This document shows, in pieces, positions 45,230 through 57,030 of a stretch of DNA of 64,000 nucleotides (the first letter of the stretch is position 1; the number at the start of each line of letters is the position of its first letter). This DNA is from Rhizomys pruinosus (lineage: Eukaryota > Chordata > Mammalia > Rodentia > Spalacidae): assembly GCA_009823505.1 (NCBI GenBank), contig VZQC01006589.1, positions 234,969 to 298,968 on the forward strand, read 5' to 3'. The position numbers and the translations under genes were made by a program. The notes under the pieces are model-generated. The model made no database searches and was not told the DNA's origin. It saw only the letters and a list, made by a program, of their open reading frames with translations.

Positions 45230-46079
45230 ATGGGAAAGGGGCAGGATAATCCCGCACCAAGCTCTACCAACCATATGGAAGATTCCTACAGTGGATCCCC
45301 CTGGGGATGGCCCAGGACACAGATATCAGAAACACAATTGTGAATATACTTAAAGAACTACAAAATTATAAAGAGCAAATCAAAGAACTAAGAAAAGAAA
45401 ATGAAGAACTCAAGAAGGACCTAGAGAGAGAGAATGACAAACTCTGGAAGGAAGTGGAAACACTGAAAAGATCCCATGCTGAAAAAGATAAGGAAACCAA
45501 CCAGTGAAGCAAAGAGCTACAGGAAGAGATTGAGAAGCTCCAAAAGGAAGTAGAAATACTAGAGAAATCAGAAGAGGAAATGAAAAAGGAAATCAAACAC
45601 TCATCCAATCAAGAGGAAAGGAATGGAAAAAGCCTTAGAAGCAGAATGGAGGAAGCAGAACAAAGAATATCAGACCTGGAAGATAAGCACAGAACAACTA
45701 AAAACCTCAAGTAAGATTAATGAAAAATTTAAAAATACACAAAAGTGGAACAACCAGGAAACAGTAGGACATTATGAAAAGATCAAACCTCTGCACTCAT
45801 AGGAATAGAGGAAGGAGAAGAATCCCAAAGGAATGGTATTATCAGATCTTCAACAGAATAATAGATGAAAACTTCCCCAAACTAAAAAAAGACAACCAAT
45901 ACAAATACAAGAAGCACATAGAACTCCAAACAGACAAGTTGAAAAAATACATGTCCGGAAAACCAAACCTTCAGAGAATACTTGAAGCAATTCAAAGGAC
46001 AGAAAGAAAGGAGCAACCATCCCCCCGGCACCTAGAAAGAGAAATCAATAAAAAGCATATCTGGAGAAGTAGAACCTAA
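45230..46079 (+). pseudogene. L1 ORF1, broken, core deleted
   Basis: Begins MGKGQDNPAPSSTNHMEDS. The coiled coil is readable (ELRKENEELKKDLEREND). It is broken by a frameshift near 45300, a TGA at about 45505 and others. Near 45940 the sequence jumps from the start of the C-terminal half (CAAACAGACAAG) straight to AAATACATGTCCGG, omitting about 290 bp relative to copy 1 (20857-21146). This removes most of the RNA-binding domain. The end LERE is followed by a different terminus. Confidence 0.85.
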
Positions 46080-46091
46080 ACCAAACCGCAA

Positions 46092-48098
46092 ATGGATAAT
46101 AGGGCAAAAGGAAGCAACACAAAACTATCAGTCATAATCTTAAATATTAAGGGACTAAATTCCCCCAATCAAAAGACATAGACTGGGAGATTGATTAGGA
46201 AACAGAATCCATTGATATGCTGTCTACAAGAAACCATCTTACTTCAAGACAAGCACCACCTTAAGTGAAAGGATGAAAGAAAATATTCAAGCAAATGGTT
46301 ACACAAAAAGAAAGCAGGTGTTGCTATTTTAATATCAGACAAAATAGACTTCAAAGTAAAAGAAATAAGAAGAGACAAAGAAGGCCATTACATTCTTATC
46401 AAAGGAAAAATCACCAAGAGATTATCACAATTATGAATATATATGCCCCAAACTCTGGTGCACCAAACTTTATAAAGACAATTCTCCAGGACCACAATCA
46501 CACACTAACCCCAGTACACTCATAAAAAGGCACTTCAATACCCTACTGGGTCCTTGGAACAGGTCAACAGGACAAAGAAATAACAGAAGAGACATTGAAC
46601 TGAACGATATGATACGCCAAATGGACCTAATAGACCTCTACCAAATATTCCACCCTAATACCAGAGAATAACATTTTCTACTCAGCACCCCACGGAGCAT
46701 TCTCCAAAATTGACCACATACTGGGGACACAGAAGAAACCTCCACAAATACAAAAAGATCGAAATAATTTCATGCATTCTATCAGACCACAGTGCAAAAA
46801 GCTCAACATCAACACCAGGATAAGCCCTACTGCCTACAAGAACACATGGAGATAAAAAACAACACACTCTTGAATAATGAATGGATCAAGGAAGAGATAA
46901 CAGAAATAAAGAAAAGCTTCCTGCGAACTTAATGACCATGGCAATACAACACCAAAGAACCTAGGGATACTTAAAGCAGTACTAAGAGGGAATATTTATA
47001 CCCGGGTGGCCTACATAGAAAAACAGAAAGAAGCACAAGTGAACGATCTAAATAATGCAGCTAAAAGCACTAGAGAACAAAACAAGATAACCCTAAATTG
47101 CACAGACAGGAAGAAAATAAAAAAAATCAGCGCAGGAGACAATGAAATAGAAACAAAGAAAAGCAATACAAAAAATCAATGAATCCGAAAGTGGTTCATT
47201 TGAGAGAATAAACCAAGATAGACCCAGACCTCTAGCCCACGTTAACCAAAAAAAAGAAGGACCAACTCCAAAATCAATAAAAAAAAAAAACAAAATCAAA
47301 AAAAAGATAGAAACAGACAAGGAAAAGATCAGAAAAATCATACGGGAATACTTCAAAAAACCTATACTCTACACAAGTTTGAAAACCTAGAAGAACTGAT
47401 GAATATCCAAAAAAAGGAACTCCTGGGATTCACCAAAGCTCACCCAAGAAGAGATCGACAGCTTAAACAACCCATACAATACATGAAAATTGAAGATGTA
47501 ATAAGAAACCACCCACTAAAAAAGCCCAGGTCCAGAGCATTTGCACGGCAGAATTCTATAAAAACAATTATAGGATCGAAAGGTTATCCTGGACAAACGT
47601 CACGCCCATGAAAGGACACAGCCAGAATTGACCAGAGCCAAGGACAAACAGCTCCAGAGAAAGTGGGACTGTTTTGCGTTTCATCCACCTGTGCCCCTTT
47701 TCTAAGCCTAGGGCCAATCTGCGTAAGAGGGGGGTGCGGTAGAATGTAAGGGCTGCGATTGGGTGAATGGTGAACACTACTAGCAAGATAGTCTGGACAT
47801 CATGTTGATAAAACTTATAAGCACGCCCCCCCCCCCCCCGAGGATGGTGGCGGCTGTAGGTGTTTGGGCAACAACAGCCTGCAATTGGGTTTTCATAGAA
47901 GGTAGCTTGTACACATAGAATTAATCACTTATTGCTAAAACAATAAAAAAAAAAACAGAGAAAAGATGCAAGAAAGCACAGTATGCAGAAGGCATGATCT
48001 GGGAGGGGGTAGGTGGGATGGGGAAGGGAAAGGGAAATTCCTGAACTGAATTGGGAAAATGATGTATGGAATACAGAAGCATCATAATATATAATATG

Positions 48099-48136
<38 letters not shown>

Positions 48137-50497
48137 AACCATTTCAAACAGACTACAACCATTATTTACTGAAATTGTTCAGAAGGATACAAGCAGAGAG
48201 GGATTCGTCCCAAATTCCTTCTATTGAGGGCCCAGCATCACTCTAAATACCAAAACCAGGCCAAGTTACTACCAAAAAGAGAACTGTAAACCCATCTCCC
48301 TAATGAACCAGAGACTCCAAAAATTCTTAAACATGATACGAGCAAATCGCATACAGGACCCACAGCAAGCAAGCTCATCCATCATGACCGGTTGGATTCA
48401 TACCCGCAAGAATGCAGGGATGGTTCAAACATATGAAAATCACCAAACATCATCAAACACATAAATGGAATGAAGACAAAAACCACACCAAATCTCAATT
48501 GATGCTGAAAAAAGCTTTGACCAAAATCCAGCATGCCTTCATGCTTAAAGCCTAAAGGGAAATGGACTGGAAGGAACCATTCCTCAATGTATCAAAGCCT
48601 GTATACAGGAAACCACAGACGATATCATCCTACATGGGGCAATGACAGAAACATTCCTTTAAAGGTAGAACTCAGCAAGAGCTGCCCCCTGTCACCACCT
48701 CCTCTTCAATATAGTGCGTAAACATTGTAGTCAATAAGGCGAGTAAAGCGAAAAGATTAAAGGAGTACTAATGTGAAAGAGGAGTCAAGCTAATCCTATA
48801 TGTGCTGATGAATGATTGTTACACTTAAGATGCTAAACAACTCCAGCAGAAAACTCCTAAAAGATTACAGCTTCAGCAAAGTGGCCGGATACAAAATTAA
48901 ACAAAAAAATAGTAAAAAAAAAGCCTTGTCTTTATACCAAAAACAAGCAAATGAGAAGGAATTCAAAGAGACCTTCCCATCTACATTAGCCCTCAAAACA
49001 ATAAAATAACTAGGAACACAACCTAAACAAAGACACCAAAGATCTCTACAACAAAATTTTTAAAACCTTTAAGAAAGAAATTAAAGAAGACATCAGAAGA
49101 TGGAAAAACGTCCCATGCTCATGGAATGGAAAATTAATATTTAAAAATGCCCATTCTACTCAAAACTCTTGTATAGATTTAACGGCAATCCCCTCAAAAT
49201 CCCCGAGAGTTTCTCCTCACAGCTTGGGAAAAAAAAAGGTCCATTAAAATTCATTTGTGGAAAACAAAAGACATCGAATAGCCAAAACAACCCTGAGTTG
49301 AAACGACCCTACAGAGGGGTGGGAGGGTGGGCGGAATCTCTATACCAGACTTCAAATATAATACAGGCTATGTCATAAAAACAGCCTGGTACTGGCACAA
49401 AAACAGACCTGTTGACCAATGGAAAAAACTGAAGATCCCAAAACCTGGGCACATACATTCAGCCATCTCATATTTGACAAGGGGGCCAAGAACACACAAT
49501 GGAGAAAAGACAGCATCTTCAGCAAGTGGTGTTGGCAAAACAGGATCACCACTTGTAGAAGAATGAATTTAAACCCCTACCTCTCACCCTATACAAAAGT
49601 CAACTCCAAATGGATCAAAGACCTCAATGTGAAACCCCAAACTCTGAAGGCGATAGAAGAAAAAGTTGGCAGCAGACTACAAGACATAGGCGTAGGAAAA
49701 GACTTCCTAAATCAGACAGTAGCTGCACAAGTACTAAGGTTGACAATTGACTAATGGGACCTCATTCAACTCAAAAGCTTCTGTACATTAAAAGAAACAA
49801 TCAAGAAAGTGAAGAGAAATCCCACAGAGTAGGAGGAATCTGACAAAGTACTGATTTCCAGAATATATAAACTACTCAAAATCAAAGAAGAAAGAAAACA
49901 AATGATCCACTCAATAGATGGAACAAAGAGCTGAACAGAGATTTCACAAGTGAGGAATTAGAGATGGCTGAGAAACACCTTAAGAAGTGTTCAACATCAC
50001 TAATCATTAAGGAAATGCAAATCAAAACCACTTTAAGATATCATCTTATTCCAATAAGACTGGCCAGGATCAAGAAAACAAATGATACCAAGTGCTGGAG
50101 AGGTTGTGGGGAAAGGGGAACACTCATCCACTGCTGGTGGGAATGTAAACTCATACAGCCACTATGGAAAGCAGTGTGGAGAACCCTTGCAAGACTTGGA
50201 ATGATCTTGCCACCTGACCCAGCCATACCACTCCTAGGCATGTACCCTCAACACTTACCCCACTGCAGGGATACATGCACAGCCATGTTTATTTCAGCTC
50301 TCTTCACAATAGCAAGGAGCTGGAACCAACCCAAATGCCCCTCAACTGACGAGTGGATAGAGAAAATGTGGTACATCTACACAATGGAGTTCTATGGAGC
50401 AGTAAAGAAAGATGACATCATGAGCTTTTCAGGAAAATGGCTGGAGCTAGAGGACATCATGCTGAGTGAAGTAACACAGTCCCAGAAAAACAAATGA
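46092..50497 (+). pseudogene. L1 ORF2, broken by many indels and an insertion
   Basis: Opens MDNRAKGSNTKLS-like at 46092. The order of copy 2 is kept throughout, but the frame changes every few dozen bases up to about 49.48 kb. After that the reading is clean: 49419-49754 covers the region before the C-terminus, and 49964-50497 encodes the last 177 residues with an intact CWRGCGERG...HCWWEC knuckle. A deletion at about 49840 removes part of the TFTADTSDK region. A separate insertion splits the reverse-transcriptase region at 47572-48135. Confidence 0.9.
47572..48135 (+). mobile_element. nested insertion in L1 copy 3 (L1-like tail, unknown body)
   Basis: ORF2 breaks at GAATTCTATAAAAAC and resumes at AAGAACCATTTCAAAC; ATAAA-type duplications border it. 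47955-48060 resembles an L1 G-rich 3' UTR in sense orientation (AAAAGATGCAAG, GGTGGGATGGGG, AATTGGGAAAATGATG), followed by (AT)n. 47580-47945, with a C-run at 47826-47840, matches no repeat I know. Confidence 0.6.
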
Positions 50498-50829
50498 AGA
50501 ATGGTATCCCTCATCTGTGGATGCTAGTGCCAGTTACCTAGTTGTAAGTATTTCTTGTGCACTGCTCCTTGAGCTTTTGTCCAAAGCGGTTGGGAGTGAT
50601 GTATATTGGAAACAACAACAACAACAACAACAGAAAGGACTGCATCAAAGAACTGACTGAAACAGTGAACTTCTACTCAAAACAGTCAACTTCCACATGG
50701 AGAATATTGAGAAAGACTTAGAAAGAGATGAAAATCATGTTTGGCAGAATGAATGAGCTCTGGTGGGGTGGGGGAATGGGGGGGGGACACGGGTCTAGAT
50801 TTAATAAAATAAAAAAGAAATGTACCAGA

Positions 50830-51295
50830 ACACTCTAGGTATCCAGACCATCAAGTGTGGCCTATAGTACCCTACCTTAACCACTTCTGTGATTACACTT
50901 CACTCAGATGCAAGTTGAACCTCGTTTGCCCCAACATGATCGGAGTATCATTGATCTGATTTGTCCTTTCTATTTTCCTTTTTTTTTTTTTGAGTCAGAA
51001 CATACAGACATTACTGATGAACTTGGCAAACTGTGGTTGGTAAATAAACTCGCAGGGAATTCCAGAGCATTAATGATGGAGACTGTGAAAAAAGTATTCA
51101 AATCTTTTGTAAAGCAAGTATAAAGAATTCAGTGAAAACCTATCATCACTGGCAGGCAGAGGAGAGGCTGAGGGATCCCGCCAGCAGTGGCCATTATCAG
51201 AGTCACATGAGGCATGTTACTTCTCAAAACCATACTTCCTTTGCTGGGCAGCTGGAGGGCAGCTGAACTTAGCATGCTAAAGCAAGGGCATTTCA
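50830..51295. other. unique sequence, nothing recognised
   Basis: A 71-codon open frame at 50908-51123 lacks recognisable features. Confidence 0.5.
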
Positions 51296-51475
51296 GGGTC
51301 AGTGAGACAGCTCAGAAGGTAAAGGAAGTTGCCATCAAGCCTGGCAACTTGAGTTTGATCCCTGGGACCCACATTGTGGAAGGCAAGAACTGAGCCATAC
51401 AAGTTATCTTCCAACTTCCACATGCACATTATCACACATTTGCATCTACACACACACACACACACACACACTTGC
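51296..51475 (+). mobile_element. B3-like SINE with (CA)n tail
   Basis: AGTGAGACAGCTCAGAAGGTAA head, GAGTTTGATCCCTGGGACCC B box, CA-rich tail at about 51450-51472. Confidence 0.82.
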
Positions 51476-51924
51476 TGTAGTCTAGCTTTTGGAACTAAAT
51501 TTCCCCAAGAGTGAATGACATAACATGGCCAATGAGTCTCAGTGAACACAGTGCAGGAGGCTCCAAGGTTCCCTGCTCAGCCTGTGACTCCATACTTTTT
51601 AATTTCCTTGTTTAAACAGCAAATCAAAGAATGGGAAAATCCATTTGGCTCCTGTGAGCTATAAATTAAATCCTTGATTAAATTTTGGCAATTACATCTC
51701 CAGGTCGTTTCCATTTCAACATTTTGAATTCATTTGAATAAGCTTAATCATGATCTTGGCAATGTAGTGTACAGACCAAAAAAAAAAAATAGATCTAATA
51801 AATACCATAAAGAGGTTCACTGACAAATGGAAAAATTAAAGGATCTTACAAGGAAATATTTTACTTTGGCTTTCAGTTGTTCACCCATGGGTATATGTGG
51901 CTAGGAGTCAAAAATAAACCCATG
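51476..51924. other. unique sequence, nothing recognised
   Basis: No repeat or exon could be supported. Confidence 0.5.
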
Positions 51925-52084
51925 AGGCTGGAGAGATGGCTCAGCAGTTAAGAGTGCTCGCTTGCTGTTCTTGTAGAGAACCTAGTTCAAGTCCCAGCAG
52001 TTATGCTGGGCAACTCACAACAACCAACAACTCTACCTCCAAGGGATCAGATGCCCTCTTCTGGCCTCCTTGGATGCCTGTACT

Positions 52085-52126
<42 letters not shown>

Positions 52127-52150
52127 CACACACATAATTAAAAATGAAAT
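51925..52150 (+). mobile_element. B2 SINE with (CA)n in its tail
   Basis: GAGGCTGGAGAGATGGCTCAG, GTTCAAGTCCCAGCAG and CCCTCTTCTGGCCTCC. An expanded (CA)n at about 52089-52124 precedes the A tail. Confidence 0.88.
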
Positions 52151-52749
52151 GAACTCTTAAAAACAAGAACCTAGTACATCCTTAATGAATAGAGAAGAAC
52201 CAATATCAATGGCTTGATAAAGCACACACTTCTTGAGTTCTGTCCCCAGAGATACTGATATAGCAATTCTGAGTGGTGCATATGGAACTGCATTGCTGAG
52301 AACATCCTGGGAAATACAGATGCTGTGGTACCTGGAATCTTTTGGAAATGCACTTGTCTAAGTCATTTTGATGGTTGTGAAAAGTTCAAGAATAATGTGA
52401 AATTCTCACACATCATCCATCTGGATTTCAGGATATACAGAGCTGACTTTGTCATCTCACTCAACAGCCCATCAGACATGAATGGCTCCCATTGAGGATT
52501 GGCATTTAGTAAAAACAAGAAGTTGATGAATTCCCAGACTCCATACCCTGCATCCACTTCCCTCTGAGGTACTGGGAACAATTTTCCCCTTTGGGATTCG
52601 AGTACCCTGCTCCCAGGGCTATCTAAAATACCTTAGGAAACTTCCTGTCATATATTGCTTATAATCTATCTCCCTGAGAGAAAATGTCTCCTCAGTGTGA
52701 TCCTAATATTTCTGATGCATAAGCACAAGAAGTTTGTTCTTGCATCCAG
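52151..52749. other. unique sequence, nothing recognised
   Basis: No repeat or exon could be supported. Confidence 0.5.
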
Positions 52750-52753
52750 TGTG

Positions 52754-52808
<55 letters not shown>

Positions 52809-53015
52809 TTGTGTGTGCATGTGTGTGTGTGTGTGTGTGTGTGTGCATGTTGTGCACTGGCACTGTGCCTGTGTGAATGTCAGAGGCAAATTTGAAAGAG
52901 TGAGTCCATTTCCTCCCTTCACCAGTAGTTCCCAGGAATTGAACTCAGGTCATCAAGTTTGGCAGCAAGCACCTTTACTCAGTACGTTTTACTGCCTGAG
53001 TCACCTGGTTTGCTC
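52750..53015 (-). mobile_element. B3-like SINE, antisense, with long (TG)n tail
   Basis: (TG)n at 52750-52846 with TTTG interruptions. The body AGGAATTGAACTCAGGTCAT and GCAAGCACCTTTACTCAGTA is the antisense B-box and A-box region. Confidence 0.75.
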
Positions 53016-54063
53016 AGGAACCTTATTTTAATATGGAAATTATGAAATCAATCCCTAGAGTATTTATGAAATTGTTACAACATGGAGAAACAAACAACTC
53101 TTCCCAAATATTATAAGCATGTCTCCCTACAAAGAGGCCAAGCCTGCTTTCACTGCCTGTAGATTATTATTGATGCACTAAAGCCAATTTCCGTTAGCCC
53201 TATTTTCAGTAGCTAGTTAAATATTAAGGGATTGGAGGACACTGGGGATGGAGTCCTTTCCTCATAACCGGTAACGCATAAAACCAAGAACTGTAATACC
53301 ATGGTTCTTAATTCTGGTCAGAGGAATGGAACTTGAGTCCTGTCTCTGGCACTGGAAGGAAATGTTGGAAATACAAAGTTCTGATCTGCTGAGAGGGAAA
53401 TAATTCATAACATTCTAACCCTGGTTCCAGGATCCCTAGACCTTATGAGATGACTGACTAGCAAGAGGCTTTCAGATAAAGAACTTGTGCATGCCATCAT
53501 CTCCTCCTGTAAGATTCAAGCAGAATGGGGCTGTCAGTCACCTAGACAGGAATGCACTGCTTCCGAAAAGCTGTCTGTTTGAGAGACAACTTACAGCCTT
53601 CATAAAATGAAAACAGGCATAATAACCTGGGGTCATTGTCCACTTTGTCCCCATAAGAGCACTCTGTTCTGACACGGTCCCTTAGATCACTGCTCACTTT
53701 CATTCTTTGAGGGTAGCTCACCTTCTTCTGTAAAAATACTCTTATCTTCTACTGTACATACTGTGGGTCTCATCTGAATTCTTTCCACCATGAACTAGGA
53801 CCTGAGTGGAGGGCAGTGTGACACTTGGTGACACCTGTGTCACTGAGGAACAGGTTCTGGGCTGGTTCTTAATCTCATCTGTATCATAAGTAATAGACTA
53901 TCACAGTTCCTTCTCATTTTTTATCTCCAAGCAAGACTTAGACCCTTTGGGGAAAGTCCTGCTTCCTAGGCCCTTAATGATGGCTCTGAGCCTTTGAGCT
54001 CTATGTTGACAACTCAAGTGGTCATCCATGTGAAGGCTTAAATAAATCTGGGGTTCCTCGCAC
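53016..54063. other. unique sequence, nothing recognised
   Basis: No repeat or exon could be supported. Confidence 0.5.
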
Positions 54064-54333
54064 TTTTATTTTTTATTTATTTTTATTTTTTGTCTTTTTG
54101 GATACAGGGTCTCCCTATAGCCCCAGCTGGCCTGGAACTCACTCTATAGATCAGGCTGGCCTTGAGCTCACAGAGATCTGCTTGCCTCTGCCTCCCAAGT
54201 GCTTAGAATTAAAGATGTGTGCCACCATGCCCGGCTTAAAGATGGTTCTTAGTCTCCATGTGGGTGATGGGCATCAAACCTGGGTCCTCTCCAAGAGCAG
54301 AGATCTTAATAGCTGAGCCATCTCTCCAGTCCC
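54064..54333 (-). mobile_element. B2-B1 chimeric SINE (copy C)
   Basis: Minus strand: B2 head with a degraded A-box region, CACCCACATGGAGACTAAGA, then CTTTAA joined to GCCGGGCATGGTGG and a full B1 with a (TTTA)-rich antisense tail. Same junction as copies A and B. No clear target-site duplication, so it is probably older. Confidence 0.88.
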
Positions 54334-55494
54334 CCCTCCCCCTTTCAAACACCTTTTGCCTTTATTCTTCTTTCATCTGCAACCCAGTGAATATTTTATC
54401 AGTCAGTTTCAGTGACATGTGTTGGGAAGAGTTGAAGAATGAGGACAGAGCACTTAACACAGGCTAACCAGAGCTGGCCACTCATAATGTGACCCTCATA
54501 ATGTAATCTTACTTCCTTTAACCCTGTGGTTCCTCTAAAATGAAAAGGTGATTATCACCAGTATCTCTGTTTACAGTTCAGTAAAATTTATTCCCAGCTT
54601 GGGGCAGGCCACTTCTTTAGTGATTACGAAACCTTTGTAAAGAAATAGAGGCACAGAGAGATGGGTGATCTGAAGAACTGAAGCCAGATATAGGACAGAC
54701 AGAAGCAGAGCTTGAACTCGGTTTGTATGGCTTGGGGTGTTTCTATTAAATTACATTAACCCCAAGAGAGTAAAAGTGCTTATTAGATTATTTTTCATTA
54801 TTTCTCATTTTTGAGAAAAATCTCTCCCAGAGAGCCTACAGAGAAAAAGGAGAGGGAATGTTCTGAAAAAAACCAATAAAGGAGAACCAAACAGTTGGGG
54901 ACCTGAGGCAATAGCAGTGGGCAAAGACAATGGCTCCAGTTGTAGATTTGTCAAGTGCAGAGAGGAAGGGGCAGAGAGAAGATACCCCCACCTCAAACAA
55001 GGCAGGGGTGTGGTGTCAGCTTCAGGAATTCACACAACCATTCAAAACTTTATTTAAACATTTCTAAAAATATATATGAGGTCCACAAACATGCATGGGA
55101 AAACTGTCAGCCATCCTTTCCCAAAAAATTTGATGGAAAATAAAGCATGAATTTCAAGTATAGACAGATAATTCCTGAGCTGTCCATGCTAAAGGGGAAA
55201 TTAATCAGGATGCATCTTGACAAGAAACTAAACAGCAGAGCCACACAGACTATAGTTCAAAACCATAAGATGCAACGAATTTGGAAAAAAAGAAGAGTGG
55301 ATTGTGATGATTTCCATATCTACCCATGTTATCATTTACACTAAATTGAGCAAAAGCACATTCTACAAACAAACATTAGAATGCAGAACCTTAATGGTTT
55401 CTCTTAACCACTAATTGAGGAACTCCAGAAAATTGTGACATAGGTGAGAATCGAAGAATTGCAGAGCACAGACTGCCAAGGTCTCTTAGGTAGT
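54334..55494. other. unique sequence, nothing recognised
   Basis: No repeat or exon could be supported. Confidence 0.5.
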
Positions 55495-55660
55495 AAAAGA
55501 CCTTAGGACCAAGCCTAATAAGCCAAATTCAACCCCTAGAATCTCCAATGCTGAGAAAGAAAACCAGCTGCCACATGTTGTCCTCCAGTATCCACGTTCG
55601 TGCTGTAGTATTCACACCCCTCACCCACCTACACAAACACACACCTATAAACATATATAC
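55495..55660 (+). mobile_element. B3-like SINE remnant
   Basis: AGGACCAAGCCTAATAAGCC, CCACATGTTGTCCTCCAGTA and a CA-rich end correspond, with heavy divergence, to the B3 body. It runs into a TA/TG-rich palindromic microsatellite (55660-55735). Confidence 0.55.
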
Positions 55661-55897
55661 CCACATATGTGTGTGTTTATATACACACATTTATATATGT
55701 ATATGGGTGTATGTGTATAAAAATACGTAACTATTATATAAAATGATTGACAGTTATTACCAGCTTCATTTACATATAAAATTAAATAATTAGTTGGGTT
55801 ATGATGAGTACATACTAGGATTTAAAATTTGGATGTAAAGCAAATAAAAACAAGTAATCTTATTCATGTAATGGAGTATTAAGAAAATAGGAAAAGC

Positions 55898-56122
55898 GGG
55901 GCTAGAGAGATGGCCTAGCAGTTAAGAGCGCTGACTGCTCTTGCAGAGGACCCGGGTTCGATCCCCAGCACCCACATGGTGGATGAGAACTGTCTTCAAC
56001 TCCAGTTCCAGGAGAATCCAACACCGTCTTCTGACCTCTGCGGCATTGCACAACATGGGTGCACAAACCTGCATGCAGACAGAACATTCATACACATATG
56101 AAAATAAATAAATTAATTAATT
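55898..56122 (+). mobile_element. B2 SINE, young GGCCTAG subfamily
   Basis: GGGGCTAGAGAGATGGCCTAG head, GGTTCGATCCCCAGCACCC B box, tail AAAATAAATAAATTAATTAA. Immediately followed at 56131-56153 by a 23-bp antisense B1 5' end (GGCGTGCACCACCAAACC). Confidence 0.93.
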
Positions 56123-56153
56123 TTAAAAAAGGCGTGCACCACCAAACCGGCTG

Positions 56154-56896
56154 TTTAAAAAAAATAGTAAAAGTAAATTAAATAACTTTTGACTAATTTC
56201 ATCTGTAAAACTTCCACTTCCAGTTTCATTTAAAGAGAGTAGATGTAGGATTTCAACACATGCATTTTGTTGGCTACAATTTCTTAGAGGTCATAATTCA
56301 GCCTTTAGTGAGGTTCCTTTCAACCATGTACACCAGTGTAAGTATATTAAATATTACTGTGCATGACAGTGTTTGACCATCAGCAGAGACTGGCCAACAA
56401 CTCTAAGGAACAATGTTTATTCTTTGTTAAGACAGTTTAGAAATGGATGGCAGTTTAGAAATGGATGCTCAAACAGAACTCCGAAGTGGTAAGTCATAGG
56501 TGAAAAACTTGGAATGACTTGAGAATTTGACTCTTGGTATAGAACACTAATGTAAGACTACTGCAAAAAGACATGGAAGCCTGAGTCCAAGAAAGATCAC
56601 TTCTTGGTCTGTTAGACGATGCTGATGAGTTGCATTTCAGAAAGAGACCAGCCCTGCTTTGATACAGGTGACTTAGGTGGCACCTTCTTGTGGCAGCCAG
56701 TGCAAAAGGACACAGCAGAGGGAGCTTTTGCTTTTGCCTGCTGGACTTCTCTCTCACTGAGAGTATCTATCTTGCATATGGCATTTCTGTGCCCATATAA
56801 GCACCATTGTCTCCATGTTCCAGAATAGACTGAAGACCAGTTCTCCAAGAATCCCACCCAGAACCTATCCTGTAAGCCAATCTAACAAATCCCCTT

Positions 56897-56897
<1 letters not shown>
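56154..56897. other. unique sequence, nothing recognised
   Basis: Open frames at 56494-56857 on both strands have no recognisable domain. Confidence 0.5.
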
Positions 56898-56952
<55 letters not shown>

Positions 56953-56972
56953 CAGATAGATAGATAATAGAT

Positions 56973-57017
<45 letters not shown>

Positions 57018-57030
57018 TGACAGATAGATA
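56898..57030. repeat. (GATA)n microsatellite
   Basis: Long GATA tract with isolated GACA and ATTA interruptions. Confidence 0.97.

Larger units (their letters stand above)
44827..50816 (+). mobile_element. L1 retrotransposon, copy 3: full-length span, degraded or badly sequenced
   Basis: 5' UTR from 44827, ORF1 from 45230, ORF2 from 46092 to 50497, 3' UTR to 50816. Target-site duplication GAAATGT(G/A)CCAGA at 44814-44826 and 50817-50829. ORF1 has a large internal deletion and ORF2 a nested insertion at 47572-48135. Single-base indels are extremely dense from about 45.7 to 49.5 kb, but nearly absent near both ends. Confidence 0.95.

Noticed and set aside
52753..53031. 92-codon Cys/Val-rich frame
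   Set aside because: Translation of (TG)n and an antisense SINE.
55898..56000. tRNA gene candidates from A- and B-box sequences
   Set aside because: The boxes belong to B2 SINE heads. The sequence lacks a tRNA cloverleaf and has SINE 3' domains and A tails.
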